A DNA stretch of 33,449 nucleotides from an uncultured Candidatus Nitrosopumilus sp. (lineage in GTDB: Archaea; Thermoproteota; Nitrososphaeria; Nitrososphaerales; Nitrosopumilaceae). This document shows positions 8,338 through 16,615 of the stretch, piece after piece (position 1 is the first letter of the stretch; each line of letters opens with the position of its first letter). The stretch is taken from contig CATOSM010000004.1 in the NCBI GenBank assembly GCA_951812645.1, positions 1-33,449 of the forward strand. The letters are read 5' to 3'. A program made the translations under genes and the position numbers. A model generated the notes under the pieces. It searched no databases. It saw nothing but the letters and a program-made list of their open reading frames with translations, and was not told the origin of the DNA.

Positions 8338-8602
8338 GTTCGATATAATTTGATTTTTTACCCTCATCAGAAATCACATAACGGTCAACTTCAGATAAAG
8401 CAAGATCTTCCAAGGTGGACAAAGTCTTGCAAACAGTCGATAAAGATGTTTTTAATTCTTCTGCAATTTGAGTTGCGTCTTTTGATTCATTTTTGACAGA
8501 AAACAAAACAGATCTTGTACAAACATTACTAAGAGACTCGATAATTTTGAGTTATATCAAATTCAGATAATTGGATGATTGTGGGTTTTTGCATGAAATC
8601 AC

Positions 8603-8932
8603 TCAATTAGGAATTAACGTGAGAGATGGTTCAGGCTTTCTAATAGAAATATCAGCTTTACTTATTCTACTACGATAGACCTTGTATTTTCTACCCTTAT
8701 CAGATAGCATCCATTTCTCTACTTCAATCAATGTTAATTCTTCAAGATCTGCTAATTTTTTGTATACAGAACTAAGAGGAATTTTTAATTTAACAGATAG
8801 TTCAGATGCAGTATTTCCTTTTCTAATAATGGAAAACAAAATAGATCTAGATTCAGAATTAGCAAGGGCTTCAATTACTTTTTGAGTAATATCATATTTT
8901 TTCAATTGAGGTAAAGTTAGTTTTCTGGACAA
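8603..8932 (-). CDS. winged-helix transcriptional regulator (ArsR/MarR-like)
   Basis: 109-aa DNA-binding protein with a winged-helix pattern: VIEALANSESRSILFSIIRK (helix 1-2), TASELSVKLKIPLSSVYKKLADLEE (helix-turn-helix) and LTLIEVEKWMLSDKGRKYKVYRS (wing). No metal-binding cysteines and no second domain are seen. It lies between the decayed paralogue and cbtA, all on the minus strand. A TATA box (8958-8965) is 25 nt upstream, and a 24-bp motif further up (8978-9001) is shared with the phnD promoter, so autoregulation and control of phnDCE are plausible. The effector is unknown. Confidence 0.8.
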   Translation of the reverse strand: MSRKLTLPQLKKYDITQKVIEALANSESRSILFSIIRKGNTASELSVKLKIPLSSVYKKLADLEELTLIEVEKWMLSDKGRKYKVYRSRISKADISIRKPEPSLTLIPN

Positions 8933-8957
8933 CTATTTTTCAGAAGTATTGTTCACA

Positions 8958-8965
8958 TATTTAAA
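8958..8965 (-). promoter_or_regulatory. TATA box of the winged-helix regulator gene
   Basis: The minus strand reads TTTAAATA, 25 nt before ATG 8932, consistent with a leaderless or nearly leaderless archaeal transcript. The box is identical to the one in front of phnD. Confidence 0.55.
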
Positions 8966-8977
8966 CGAGATGCAATA

Positions 8978-9001
8978 ATTCTCATTCTATAGAATCAGAA
9001 T
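8978..9001. promoter_or_regulatory. candidate operator upstream of regulator gene (copy 2 of shared motif)
   Basis: Contains the perfect 12-bp palindrome ATTCTATAGAAT flanked by ATTCTC and CAGAAT. Its reverse complement matches 7331-7354 at 21 of 24 positions. It is 12 bp upstream of the TATA box and just past the cbtA stop. No third copy was noticed in the window, including upstream of cbtB. Confidence 0.55.
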
Positions 9002-9003
9002 AA

Positions 9004-9732
9004 TTATGAATATTGAGGGGTTTTTGCATCAGATTCCAAGCGATTCCATAATAAGCCCAAAATAATTCCAACAGATATCCAAAAGGATGAAATGCCCAGT
9101 ACGGACATTAATCGAAATTCATTTACCAAATCCATAGGAGCAGTAATTTCATCAGGATTATCAGGCATTACAAAGAACACAATTGCAATAAAAACACTGT
9201 AACCGATAAATGAAAAAAGTTTTTTAGAATCTTGTAATTTTGTAGATAGCTTGTAAAATCCCAGTACGCTAGATCCGGAAATTAGGATAAATAACAAATA
9301 CAATGTTTCACGTAAAACGATTGTTTCGCCGTCACCCACCGTAGGAGGATTTGCAGGATATTTTAGAAAAGGAATCAAGTATATCGTAAACCACATAATA
9401 CCTGCAAGTAGTAATGATTTCTTTACGTCATGGTTACCAGGTAACGAGTTTCTAGATAACGCATATACAATTCCAAATAATGCTCCAAATGAAGTTCCTA
9501 AAACCAGACCTGCAACAATTTGTCCACTTTTTTGCCATTCCCGGTATCCCTCATATTCTGCCCAAAATTGAGGAGTGTCTTCTTCCTCACCAGAATCAAA
9601 CAAATTTTGATTTTCAATTCCTATAGCTTGATCAAGATAAGGCTCAACAATTGCAAAATTAACAGTTCCTAAAATTAATCCTGCAAGCGCACCTGAAACT
9701 AAAACGACAAGTATGAATCGTGTTGCATTCAT
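9004..9732 (-). CDS. cbtA: cobalt transporter subunit CbtA
   Basis: Integral membrane protein, the larger subunit of the CbtAB cobalt uptake system that serves cobalamin synthesis. I start it at ATG 9732 (MNATRFILVVLVSGALAGLI), 8 nt after the cbtB stop; an in-frame TTG at 9750 would overlap cbtB. Several hydrophobic segments are visible: about 4-24, 70-90, 105-122, 140-158, 175-190 and 215-235 (numbered from ATG 9732). The loop after the first helix is rich in acidic residues (FDSGEEEDTPQFWAEYEGYREW), as in CbtA. It forms an operon with cbtB. Confidence 0.82.
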   Translation of the reverse strand: MNATRFILVVLVSGALAGLILGTVNFAIVEPYLDQAIGIENQNLFDSGEEEDTPQFWAEYEGYREWQKSGQIVAGLVLGTSFGALFGIVYALSRNSLPGNHDVKKSLLLAGIMWFTIYLIPFLKYPANPPTVGDGETIVLRETLYLLFILISGSSVLGFYKLSTKLQDSKKLFSFIGYSVFIAIVFFVMPDNPDEITAPMDLVNEFRLMSVLGISSFWISVGIILGLLWNRLESDAKTPQYS

Positions 9733-9740
9733 ATCAATAC

Positions 9741-9980
9741 CTAATGGCAAGGAAAGCCAGCTGCGTGTCTCATATCATGAGTAAATTCGTGAATTACTAG
9801 AGGATCAATTCCGCCTGTTGAGCCATTTTCAGCAAATACAAAATTTACAATATGACCATTATCAAATCCAACAACAAACAACCCTGCTGCAAATACAACT
9901 GCCAATGCGAGAAGTGCTAATTTTGAAACACCGGGTTTTGATACACCGATTTGTTGTGATTTTGACATGAAAAACATCAT
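9741..9980 (-). CDS. cbtB: cobalt transporter subunit CbtB
   Basis: 79-aa small subunit: one hydrophobic helix at about 21-42 (LALLALAVVFAAGLFVVGFD) and the diagnostic histidine-rich C-terminus HEFTHDMRHAAGFPCH, which closely resembles the metal-binding tail of bacterial CbtB. ATG 9980 and ATG 9968 (MSKSQQIG) are both possible starts. A TATA-like TTTAAATAT at about 9989-9997 fits the shorter form, while TTTATAAATA at about 10016-10025 fits the longer one. First gene of cbtBA. Confidence 0.85.
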   Translation of the reverse strand: MMFFMSKSQQIGVSKPGVSKLALLALAVVFAAGLFVVGFDNGHIVNFVFAENGSTGGIDPLVIHEFTHDMRHAAGFPCH

Positions 9981-10046
9981 TCCATGAATATATTTAAGCT
10001 CTTGGATGACTAGATTATTTATAAAAAATCAGTTTATCTTTACGAA

Positions 10047-10063
10047 ATCTGTCAGTAACAGAT
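10047..10063. promoter_or_regulatory. inverted repeat upstream of cbtBA (candidate operator)
   Basis: Perfect 6-bp arms ATCTGT and ACAGAT separated by 5 bp, about 22 bp upstream of a TATA-like sequence of cbtB. The position suits a repressor or activator site for cobalt uptake. No cobalamin-riboswitch-like sequence was noticed in the short leader. Confidence 0.4.
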
Positions 10064-10112
10064 CTAACATACGGGTCTTTTTGATGGATCTTTTTGATAT
10101 CAACTTAGGAAA

Positions 10113-10402
10113 ATGAGCAATATTGACACACAGTCAAATGATCAAAAATTCAAAAAACAGCCATCAGATACCATTCAAGGCGAATTAATCGATCTGTATT
10201 GTCCAAACGGATACAAGCCAATAATGCAAGCGAAGACAAAAATTTGTGGAAAAAAGAACAAGAAATCATTACAAATTTTACAATTTTTGCAGAAATGCCA
10301 GAAAGAATTTTTGGGAGACTGGCAGGTTCCAAAATTTTAGATCCAATCAAATTAGAAATAAACAAAATAGGCGAAGAAAAAATAGAACAAAAAAGATCGT
10401 AA
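10113..10402 (+). pseudogene. hypothetical protein, probably frameshifted
   Basis: Two overlapping reading frames look like the two halves of one protein. The first opens at ATG 10113 (MSNIDTQSNDQKFKK...IDLYCPNGYKPIMQ). The second continues from about 10225 in another frame as NASEDKNLWKKEQEIITNFTIFAEMPERIFGRLAGSKILDP, with protein-like composition, to the stop at 10402. The first frame turns into a low-complexity Lys/Gln-rich tail after the presumed break. The stop is 11 nt before the response regulator. No family recognised; the join is inference. Confidence 0.45.
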
Positions 10403-10413
10403 AGAAAAAACAC

Positions 10414-10886
10414 ATGAGATTATTAATTGCAGATTATGAACCTGAAATTCCATCATCATGTAAAATATCTTTAGAATCAAAAGGAAAAGAGATTACAATT
10501 TCATCAGATGGTAGAAAATGTGTAGAGACATACAAACGAGAAACAAGACTTCGTCAATCAGAGAATTATTTCGATGTAGTAATACTTGACCAAAAAATGC
10601 CAATAATGTCAGGTCCGGATGCCGCAATAGAGATTTTAGATGTTAATCCCCAACAAAAAACAATATTTGCATCAGGATTTTTAGAAAAGCAATAGCAGAG
10701 GTTTTAACAAAACTAAACAAAGCAATAGCAGCAATTGAAAAGCCATTTTCACTTTATGCATTAGATGGAATGATAAACAACATGGATGTATTTGGGGAAT
10801 TAGATAAAATAAACACAGATCAGGCAGAGAAAGAAACAGATATGAAAATATCTGAAATAATGACAATCATACAAAAACAAGTTTAG
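10414..10886 (+). pseudogene. response regulator receiver-domain protein, frameshifted
   Basis: CheY-like receiver domain. ATG 10414 opens MRLLIADYEPEI (acidic pocket), followed by FDVVILDQKMPIMSG with the phospho-acceptor Asp in ILD, and KTIFASGF with the conserved Ser/Thr region. The frame then stops at 10695. Inserting one A in the A-run 10685-10688 restores a continuous protein: EKAIAEVLTKLNKAIAAIEKPFSLYALDG, supplying the conserved Lys-Pro of helix 5, to the stop at 10886. So this is a normal-length (about 157 aa) thaumarchaeal response regulator broken by one deleted base, or by a sequencing error. Confidence 0.72.
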
Positions 10887-10930
10887 ATTAATTAGACAAG
10901 GTATTTACCTGAAGGAAAAATTACAAAAAT

Positions 10931-11572
10931 ATGTCCAAATATTATTTGGTGATTCCAGTAATTATAGGAATAATTTCGGGTATGTTTTTGGCATATTATC
11001 CAGAATCAGAAGCAAAACCAAGCATGCTAACTAAAACAAATCTAACTGAAGGAGGTTCGCCAGTTATGGGGAATTCTAATGCGACAATTACAATTTTGGA
11101 ATGGGGAGACTATCAGTGTACATTTTGTTATAAATTTCATCAAGATACTCTAAATACAATACAAGAAGATTTTATCAAAACGGGCAAAGTTAAACTAGTT
11201 TTCAAAGACTTTCCACTAAATGGACTAGATTCATTGTTAGCAGCTGAGGCAACATATTGTGCTGAAGATCAAAGGAAATTCTGGGAATATCATGATGAAT
11301 TATACAAGAATTGGGGGGGAGAAAGAACAGGCTGGATTACAAGAGAATCATTAGAAACTTTTGCAAATACAATAAATTTGGATTTGCAAGAATTTAACAA
11401 ATGTCTAGATGAGCGTAAATATCAAAACAAAGTTAACGCAATACATGAATTTGGAAAAGAGATTGGAATCGATGCGACACCATCATTTCTCATATTTAAT
11501 GATGAGAAGGTTATCAAAATTAGAGGGAATCAACCTCTAGAAGTGTTTCTAAAAACATTTGATGGGTTATAA
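10931..11572 (+). CDS. DsbA-family thioredoxin-fold protein, membrane-anchored
   Basis: 213 aa. Residues 5-22 are an uncleaved signal/anchor helix (YLVIPVIIGIISGMFLAY). The thioredoxin fold begins about residue 48 with ITILEWGDYQCTFCYKFH, giving the redox motif CTFC at 63-66; an inserted helical domain follows, then GIDATPSFLIF with the cis-Pro loop. This fits the DsbA/Thioredoxin_4 group of extracytoplasmic oxidoreductases that are numerous in ammonia-oxidising archaea. The substrate is unknown. It stands between a broken response regulator and prf1. Confidence 0.85.
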   Translation: MSKYYLVIPVIIGIISGMFLAYYPESEAKPSMLTKTNLTEGGSPVMGNSNATITILEWGDYQCTFCYKFHQDTLNTIQEDFIKTGKVKLVFKDFPLNGLDSLLAAEATYCAEDQRKFWEYHDELYKNWGGERTGWITRESLETFANTINLDLQEFNKCLDERKYQNKVNAIHEFGKEIGIDATPSFLIFNDEKVIKIRGNQPLEVFLKTFDGL

Positions 11573-11621
11573 TTTTGAAAATATTCAAAAAGATATATTC
11601 GCAAATTAAGGACCAATCATA

Positions 11622-12902
11622 ATGCCCAAAATAGATATTGAAAAACAAGATTCTGTTAAAATTTACAAAATTAGAAAAACACTAGAAGAATTATCACACA
11701 AATCAGGCAGAGGTACAGAATTAATCACGGTATACATTCCAAAAGGAAAACAATTACACGAAATTATTAATTCACTCCAACAAGAGCAAGGAACAGCCGA
11801 TAACATCAAATCGGATTTGACAAGATCACATGTTGTTGATTCATTGGGCAAAGTTGTACAGAGACTAAAACTTTACAAAAAAACTCCAGAAAGAGGTTTG
11901 GTAGTGTTTTGTGGAGCGTTACCCCCGGAGGAAGGAGGGCCATTAGGAAGTGAGGTAGTAAAAGTTTGGGAGATTGATCCTCCAAAAGATCTCAATCAGT
12001 ATCTATACAGGTGTGATGATCATTTTCACGTTGATATTCTAAAGGACATGTTAAAGGACGATAACCTCATTGGATTTCTAGCAATAGACGCTAAAGATGC
12101 TGGCTGGGGATTATTACATGGAGATAAAATAGAAGTTTTATCACAAACGGGTTCGGGGGTTGCTGGAAAGCACAGACAGGGAGGACAATCAGCAAAAAGA
12201 TTCCAAAAATTAAGAGAGATGGAATTAAGTTATTTTTACAATAGGGTAGCACAAACCACCAGAGAATACTTCATTGACATTTATCCAGTCAAAGGATTAA
12301 TTGTTTCAGGTCCAGGCCCCACAAAAGAGGACTTCATTAATGGGAATTATTTGGAATATAGATTGCAGAACATCATCATCAGTACTATTGACTCATCATA
12401 TTCAGGTGCAGAAGGAATTAGAGAAGCGTTTGCAAAATCTGCAGACATTTTAGGTAATTTCAGAATGGTCGAAGAGAAAAAAATGGTTGAAGACCTATTC
12501 CGAGAAATAAATACAAACACAGGAAAAGGATCCTACGGATTACAAGAAGTGATCGAATTTTTGAAAAACAACGTGGTCCAAATGTTGCTAATTACAGACA
12601 ATACAAATTTGCACAGAGTTGAAGGAAAATGCAAACGATGCAATCACATTCAAGAGGAGATTGTTGAAAGACCGCTAGTAATTCCAAAAAAGACAGAATA
12701 TTCATCTAGACCGTGTCCAGAATGCAATGCCATGGAAGTAGAAGTTAATGAACAAGATGTTGTGGATTATTTGGAAACATTATCATCAAAGACAGGTTCG
12801 CAATTAGAAGTGGTTTCAGGAAGCGCAGAGCATGGAAATATGCTTTCTAGTTTAGGAAAAATCGGAGCAATTTTGAGATATAATCCAGGTCACGCTAAAT
12901 AA
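11622..12902 (+). CDS. prf1: peptide chain release factor 1 (aRF1)
   Basis: Archaeal class I release factor that reads all three stop codons and triggers peptidyl-tRNA hydrolysis. 426 aa, usual length. Domain 1 carries NIKS at 61-64 and the stop-codon recognition motif YRCDDHF at 129-135; domain 2 carries GGQ at 187-189; domain 3 carries paired zinc-ribbon cysteines (CKRC...CPEC). All decoding elements are intact, so nothing here suggests altered UGA reading, which matters for the TGA-interrupted gene near 24.8 kb. Convergent with the HIT gene, overlapping by 8 nt. Confidence 0.96.
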   Translation: MPKIDIEKQDSVKIYKIRKTLEELSHKSGRGTELITVYIPKGKQLHEIINSLQQEQGTADNIKSDLTRSHVVDSLGKVVQRLKLYKKTPERGLVVFCGALPPEEGGPLGSEVVKVWEIDPPKDLNQYLYRCDDHFHVDILKDMLKDDNLIGFLAIDAKDAGWGLLHGDKIEVLSQTGSGVAGKHRQGGQSAKRFQKLREMELSYFYNRVAQTTREYFIDIYPVKGLIVSGPGPTKEDFINGNYLEYRLQNIIISTIDSSYSGAEGIREAFAKSADILGNFRMVEEKKMVEDLFREINTNTGKGSYGLQEVIEFLKNNVVQMLLITDNTNLHRVEGKCKRCNHIQEEIVERPLVIPKKTEYSSRPCPECNAMEVEVNEQDVVDYLETLSSKTGSQLEVVSGSAEHGNMLSSLGKIGAILRYNPGHAK

Positions 12903-13299
12903 GACTGCGAATTTTTTTAGATAATTCTAAAAGTTCGTCATCACTTGAAATTTGGCGTTTAGTCCAGACAGTTCCCCTACTATTGTATCTAGGAATGATG
13001 TGAATGTGAACATGGGGGATTATTTGTTTTGCAGCCCTTCCATTATTTTGTCCTAAACTAAACGCATCGGCGCCAGTAGCATCTAAAATTGCTTTGGCAA
13101 TTTTTGGGATAATTGCAAACACATTTCCAACATCTTTTGAATCCATATCGGTAATTCTTTCATGATGTTTTCTTGGAATGACCAAACTGTGACCAACATC
13201 AATTGGGTATTTGTCCAAAAATGCAACATGGGATTCATCTTCATACAAAAAATGTCCATCTCTCTTACCTTCTAAAATATCACAAAAAATACAACTCAT
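12895..13299 (-). CDS. HIT-family nucleotide hydrolase/transferase
   Basis: Histidine-triad protein, Hint/Fhit-like, that acts on nucleoside phosphoramidates or dinucleotides. I choose ATG 13299 (MSCIFCDILEGKRDGHFLYED), which gives the standard start SCIFCDI; an in-frame ATG at 13311 adds four residues. Zinc-type cysteines lie at the N-terminus (CIFC) and the catalytic triad HVHIHIIPR follows a conserved LGQNNGRAAKQIIP. The 134-aa length is normal. It overlaps the prf1 end tail to tail. Confidence 0.9.
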   Translation of the reverse strand: MSCIFCDILEGKRDGHFLYEDESHVAFLDKYPIDVGHSLVIPRKHHERITDMDSKDVGNVFAIIPKIAKAILDATGADAFSLGQNNGRAAKQIIPHVHIHIIPRYNSRGTVWTKRQISSDDELLELSKKIRSLI

Positions 13300-13311
13300 A
13301 ATCAAATGCAT

Positions 13312-13632
13312 TTTGTAATTTTATTTATTGTTTTTATTTGATCAAAATAGAACATCCAGGCACGATTCAACCATGGAAGGTAAATCCTAGTGATTTAGAC
13401 TTTCTTCTTTTCCACAATGCATGCATCTTTTTGAGGATAGTATCTCAAACCACACAAAATCATGAATAAATCCCTCTTTGCAATTCACATGTGTTATAGT
13501 AGGGATAGCATTACAAAGAGTCTAGTCAAAAAAAATATCGATCAGAATTAACTCTTTTCTGGAAATGATTTGAAACGGCAGTTAGTCCACCACAAATCCA
13601 GTATTGTGACGAATGGTTAATTAGGGTAAATC
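13312..13632. other. intergenic region without a recognisable gene
   Basis: About 320 bp between the HIT gene and the membrane-anchored protein gene. No tRNA, no open frame with protein-like composition and no clear hairpin were found. It must hold the HIT promoter at its left end and the promoter of 13651-14247 at its right end. Confidence 0.5.
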
Positions 13633-13650
13633 TTGGAGGTTTATCATCCT

Positions 13651-14247
13651 ATGGGACGAAAAGAAAGACGTGAGCGTGAAGTAAAACGTGAAAACTATGC
13701 CACGAAACATTCAGCAGAAAAAAGAAAACAAACCCTAATTGCAGTTGCAGTTTTAGGGGCAATTGCAGTAATTGTAGGATATGCAGCATTTCTATTTCTC
13801 AATATGACTGAAACTGCACCAGGCGGTCCAGAAAATGCAGGAGCCTTGGGCAGTGAACACTCACATGCAGCACTTTTGGTAAAAATATTTGGGGATACAT
13901 TTGAATTTTCAAGTCCAGCATTCCAAATCAAATCAAGTTGGATACACTTTGAAGGAAGAGACGGGTCTACAATTCACAAACATGCGACAGGGGTCAATTT
14001 AGGATATCTCTTTGAGACATTATCAATTGGCCTAGATGATCAATGTTATGTATTCCCAGAGGGAAAACAGTTCTGTTCAAATGAAGATTACAAACTAAAA
14101 TTCTTCATCAATAGAGAACAAGTATCAGATATTCGAGATTATGAAATCATGGAAGATGATAGAATATTGATTTTGTATGGTTCAGAAACACCGGAAGAAA
14201 TTGAAGCATACTTGTTACAACTAGATAACCAACAATTAGTAAAATAG
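13651..14247 (+). CDS. membrane-anchored extracytoplasmic protein, conserved in thaumarchaea by appearance
   Basis: 198 aa. I choose ATG 13651 because a strong Shine-Dalgarno GGAGGT (13635-13640) sits 10 nt before it; an in-frame TTG at 13633 lies on the SD itself. The N-terminus is very basic (MGRKERREREVKRENY), then a helix at about 28-52 (TLIAVAVLGAIAVIVGYAAFLFL), then a folded exterior domain rich in histidine (SEHSHAALLVKIFGD, WIHFEGRDGSTIHKHATG) with two cysteines in QCYVFPEGKQFC. The spacing suggests metal or disulfide binding, but I cannot name the family. Confidence 0.78.
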   Translation: MGRKERREREVKRENYATKHSAEKRKQTLIAVAVLGAIAVIVGYAAFLFLNMTETAPGGPENAGALGSEHSHAALLVKIFGDTFEFSSPAFQIKSSWIHFEGRDGSTIHKHATGVNLGYLFETLSIGLDDQCYVFPEGKQFCSNEDYKLKFFINREQVSDIRDYEIMEDDRILILYGSETPEEIEAYLLQLDNQQLVK

Positions 14248-14252
14248 AATCA

Positions 14253-14465
14253 TCAAGATTTTTCTTGAGTAGTGAATGATGACGCATCTTTGTCAAACAT
14301 CATATAATATCCACACATGGAACATCTCAGGACCGTAAGTTCGGTTGTAAGAAATTCCTTATCTTCAAAACGCCCACCAAGTTTTACATTTTCACCTGCA
14401 ATCTCTGCTTTATTGCTTTTACAAACAGGGCACTCTAAGGCTTTTTGTTCCACAGGACTATTCAA
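14253..14465 (-). CDS. zinc-ribbon protein
   Basis: About 70 aa with two CxxC pairs (CPVCKSNKAEI...LRCSMCGYYMMFD), a zinc ribbon of the 'nucleic-acid-binding Zn-ribbon' type. There is no ATG: the frame starts at TTG 14465 or GTG 14453, so the start is uncertain. Convergent with the membrane-anchored protein (5 nt apart) and divergent from ilvD. The function cannot be read from the ribbon alone. Confidence 0.65.
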   Translation of the reverse strand: MNSPVEQKALECPVCKSNKAEIAGENVKLGGRFEDKEFLTTELTVLRCSMCGYYMMFDKDASSFTTQEKS

Positions 14466-14521
14466 AATAATTACAATTTAAACTCAATGCAGGTTCTAAA
14501 TTAGAGAATATCAATAAAGTC

Positions 14522-14530
14522 TAAATTATA
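14522..14530 (+). promoter_or_regulatory. TATA box of ilvD
   Basis: TAAATTATA lies 21 nt before ATG 14552, a spacing that suits a leaderless archaeal transcript. No Shine-Dalgarno is needed or seen right before the start. Confidence 0.5.
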
Positions 14531-14551
14531 CCAGTAGGAATTTGACATGTC

Positions 14552-16225
14552 ATGGAAATATCTAGTAAAAATGTAGTAGGTGGAACTGCACGTGCACCAC
14601 ACAGAGCAATGTACAAAGCTATGGGACTAGATGATAATGATCTCAGCAAACCATTCGTTGGTGTTTGTCATACAGGAAATGAGGCAACTCCATGTAACAT
14701 ATTGTTACCAACTTTAGCTGAAGAAGCAAAACGAGGAGTTGCAGAAAATGGTGCAACGCCCAGAGTATTTTCAACCATTGCAGTCAGTGATGGAATAGCA
14801 ATGGGTCATGAAGGAATGAAGTCCTCATTGATTTCGCGTGAAGTAATAGCAGATTCTATTGAATTGATGGTAAGGGCTCACCAGTATGATGCAATAGTAG
14901 GAATAGCAGGTTGTGACAAAAGTTTACCTGGAACAATGATGGCAATGGCCAGATTGAATTTACCATCAGTATTTGTTTACGGCGGAACAATTATGCCAGG
15001 AATTCTAGATGATAAAGAACTAACAGTTGTCGACGTGTATGAAGCAGTCGGGGCATATGATGCAGGGCAATTATCATTAGAGATGTTAAAAAATATTGAA
15101 AATACAGCATGTCCAAGTTCCGGATCATGTGGAGGTATGTTTACTGCAAATACAATGGCATCAATTTCAGAAGCAATTGGATTGGCATTACCTGGAAGTG
15201 CAAGTCCACCAGCAGAAGATGAACGCAGAAATAAGATGGTGTATGATACAGGTGCTGCTTGTGTAAAATTATTAGAATTAAACATCAAGCCTAGAGACAT
15301 TATGACCTATGAAGCATTTGAGAATTCAATTATAATGCTAAATGCAGTAGGTGGTTCTACAAATGGGATTTTGCATTTGTTATCAATGGCAAATGAAGCC
15401 AGAATTAAATTAACATATGATGATTTTGAAAGAATTAGAAAAAAGACACCACATATTGCAGACATGAAACCTGGTGGAAATTATGTTATGAATAGTTTGG
15501 ATAAAATTGGAGGAATACCATTTGTTCTTAAAAAATTATTAGATAAAGGATTACTTAATGCAGATTGCATTACAGTAACTGGAAAAACCATTCAAGAAAA
15601 TATCAATTCCGCGAACATTCGAGAACCAGAACAGTCAATCATTAGACCGGTGGATAATCCAATACATTCAGTAGGAACAGCAGCGATACTCAAAGGAAGT
15701 CTTGCTCCGGAAGGAGCAGTGATTAAAACTGCAGGAGTCGAGATGACGAAGTTCGCAGGTAAAGCCAAAGTGTATGATAGAGAAGAATTTGCATTTGAGG
15801 CAGTCTCAAAAGGAGAAGTAGACGAAGGAGATGTCGTTGTAATTAGATATGAGGGTCCAAAAGGAGGTCCAGGAATGAGAGAGATGCTTGCAACAACTGC
15901 AGCACTAGTAGGACAAGGTTTGGGCAAAAAAGTGGCAATGGTTACAGATGGCAGGTTTTCAGGAGGTACAAGAGGATTCATGGTAGGACATGTTGCACCT
16001 GAAGCATATGTTGGAGGACCTATTGCATTGATAAAAGATGGGGATAAGATTACAATCGATACCGAAACCGCTGTAATTGAACTTCGTGTATCTGAAGAAG
16101 AATTAGCAAAAAGAAAAGAATCTTGGAAGAAACCTGAAGCAAACTATGCCTCAGGAGCATTGGCAAAATATGCAACCCTGGTAGGTTCAGCAGCACAAGG
16201 TGCAGTAACTAGTGCAAATCCCTAG
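14552..16225 (+). CDS. ilvD: dihydroxy-acid dehydratase
   Basis: Fe-S enzyme that dehydrates 2,3-dihydroxy-isovalerate (and the methylvalerate) to the 2-oxo acids in valine, isoleucine and leucine synthesis. 557 aa, the family length. It starts [25 protein letters not shown], with cluster cysteines in TPCN (48), GCDKS (121) and [13 protein letters not shown] (193); the C-terminal half has the [11 protein letters not shown] and [21 protein letters not shown] signatures. It appears intact and monocistronic with its own TATA box. Confidence 0.96.
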   Translation: MEISSKNVVGGTARAPHRAMYKAMGLDDNDLSKPFVGVCHTGNEATPCNILLPTLAEEAKRGVAENGATPRVFSTIAVSDGIAMGHEGMKSSLISREVIADSIELMVRAHQYDAIVGIAGCDKSLPGTMMAMARLNLPSVFVYGGTIMPGILDDKELTVVDVYEAVGAYDAGQLSLEMLKNIENTACPSSGSCGGMFTANTMASISEAIGLALPGSASPPAEDERRNKMVYDTGAACVKLLELNIKPRDIMTYEAFENSIIMLNAVGGSTNGILHLLSMANEARIKLTYDDFERIRKKTPHIADMKPGGNYVMNSLDKIGGIPFVLKKLLDKGLLNADCITVTGKTIQENINSANIREPEQSIIRPVDNPIHSVGTAAILKGSLAPEGAVIKTAGVEMTKFAGKAKVYDREEFAFEAVSKGEVDEGDVVVIRYEGPKGGPGMREMLATTAALVGQGLGKKVAMVTDGRFSGGTRGFMVGHVAPEAYVGGPIALIKDGDKITIDTETAVIELRVSEEELAKRKESWKKPEANYASGALAKYATLVGSAAQGAVTSANP

Positions 16226-16366
16226 AAAAAACAACTTGTCCACAAGATTCATAGATCGTAATCAGAGATAACAGGAAAAAGAAACAGATTATGATTAATC
16301 AAATTACTGCCATCTGCTAAAGGTTAATGAAAAAAATACCTTTAACCACTGGATGTCTGATTTTTC

Positions 16367-16606
16367 ATGGCATTAGACTATGTTTCAGATAGAATCACAC
16401 GAGAGACATTTTTAGAAAAGATCTATTCCAAAAGTGGATTAGACAGTGCCCTAGAAACGGCAAAAGCACACCTGAATAGCCCAGATTATTTTTGCCAAGA
16501 TAAGTACAAACGTGAGACGATCACAGTTTTGTCTGATCTAAGAGAAGACATGGAGAGAACAAGGTCACCTGCCAGAGCACCCAGATTCCAAGATGAATTT
16601 GTATGA
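16367..16606 (+). CDS. small hypothetical protein
   Basis: 79-aa charged, helical protein (MALDYVSDRITRETFLEKIY...LREDMERTRSPARAPRFQDEFV). No motif recognised. ATG 16367 is the only good start. It lies just before a probable frameshifted gene, and marks the left edge of the accessory region. Composition resembles the host genome rather than the IS elements. Confidence 0.55.
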   Translation: MALDYVSDRITRETFLEKIYSKSGLDSALETAKAHLNSPDYFCQDKYKRETITVLSDLREDMERTRSPARAPRFQDEFV

Positions 16607-16615
16607 TGGTTACTA

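Larger units (their letters stand above)
7464..8341 (+). mobile_element. IS5-family insertion sequence, type A copy 1 (878 bp)
   Basis: Imperfect terminal inverted repeats: left CAACTCATCCTAAAACC, right end reading GGTTTTAGGATAAGTTC. A 3-bp target duplication GAT flanks it (7461-7463 and 8342-8344). It contains a transposase in two frames. The copy at 28503-29380 has the same length and only a few substitutions, so spread was recent. GC content is visibly higher than that of the flanking AT-rich DNA. It interrupts a decayed regulator gene. Confidence 0.92.
7369..8594 (-). pseudogene. winged-helix transcriptional regulator, decayed and split by an IS element
   Basis: Paralogue of the intact regulator at 8603-8932. 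Minus-strand ATG 8594 opens MQKPTIIQLSEFDITQ, matching the paralogue's 'LPQLKKYDITQ'. The frame then breaks near 8547 (two bases short) and continues as KIIESLSNVCTRSVLFSVKNE...VISDEGKKSNYI up to 8342, where the type A IS (7464-8341) is inserted. Across the IS the sequence resumes as VELGK, then after a second frameshift (about one base) VEITLDDLEPSLHLYSN, matching the paralogue's 'ADISIRKPEPSLTLIPN', and stops at 7369. So there are two frameshifts plus an insertion. A 65-aa ORF (8309-8506) survives but ends inside the IS. Confidence 0.8.
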
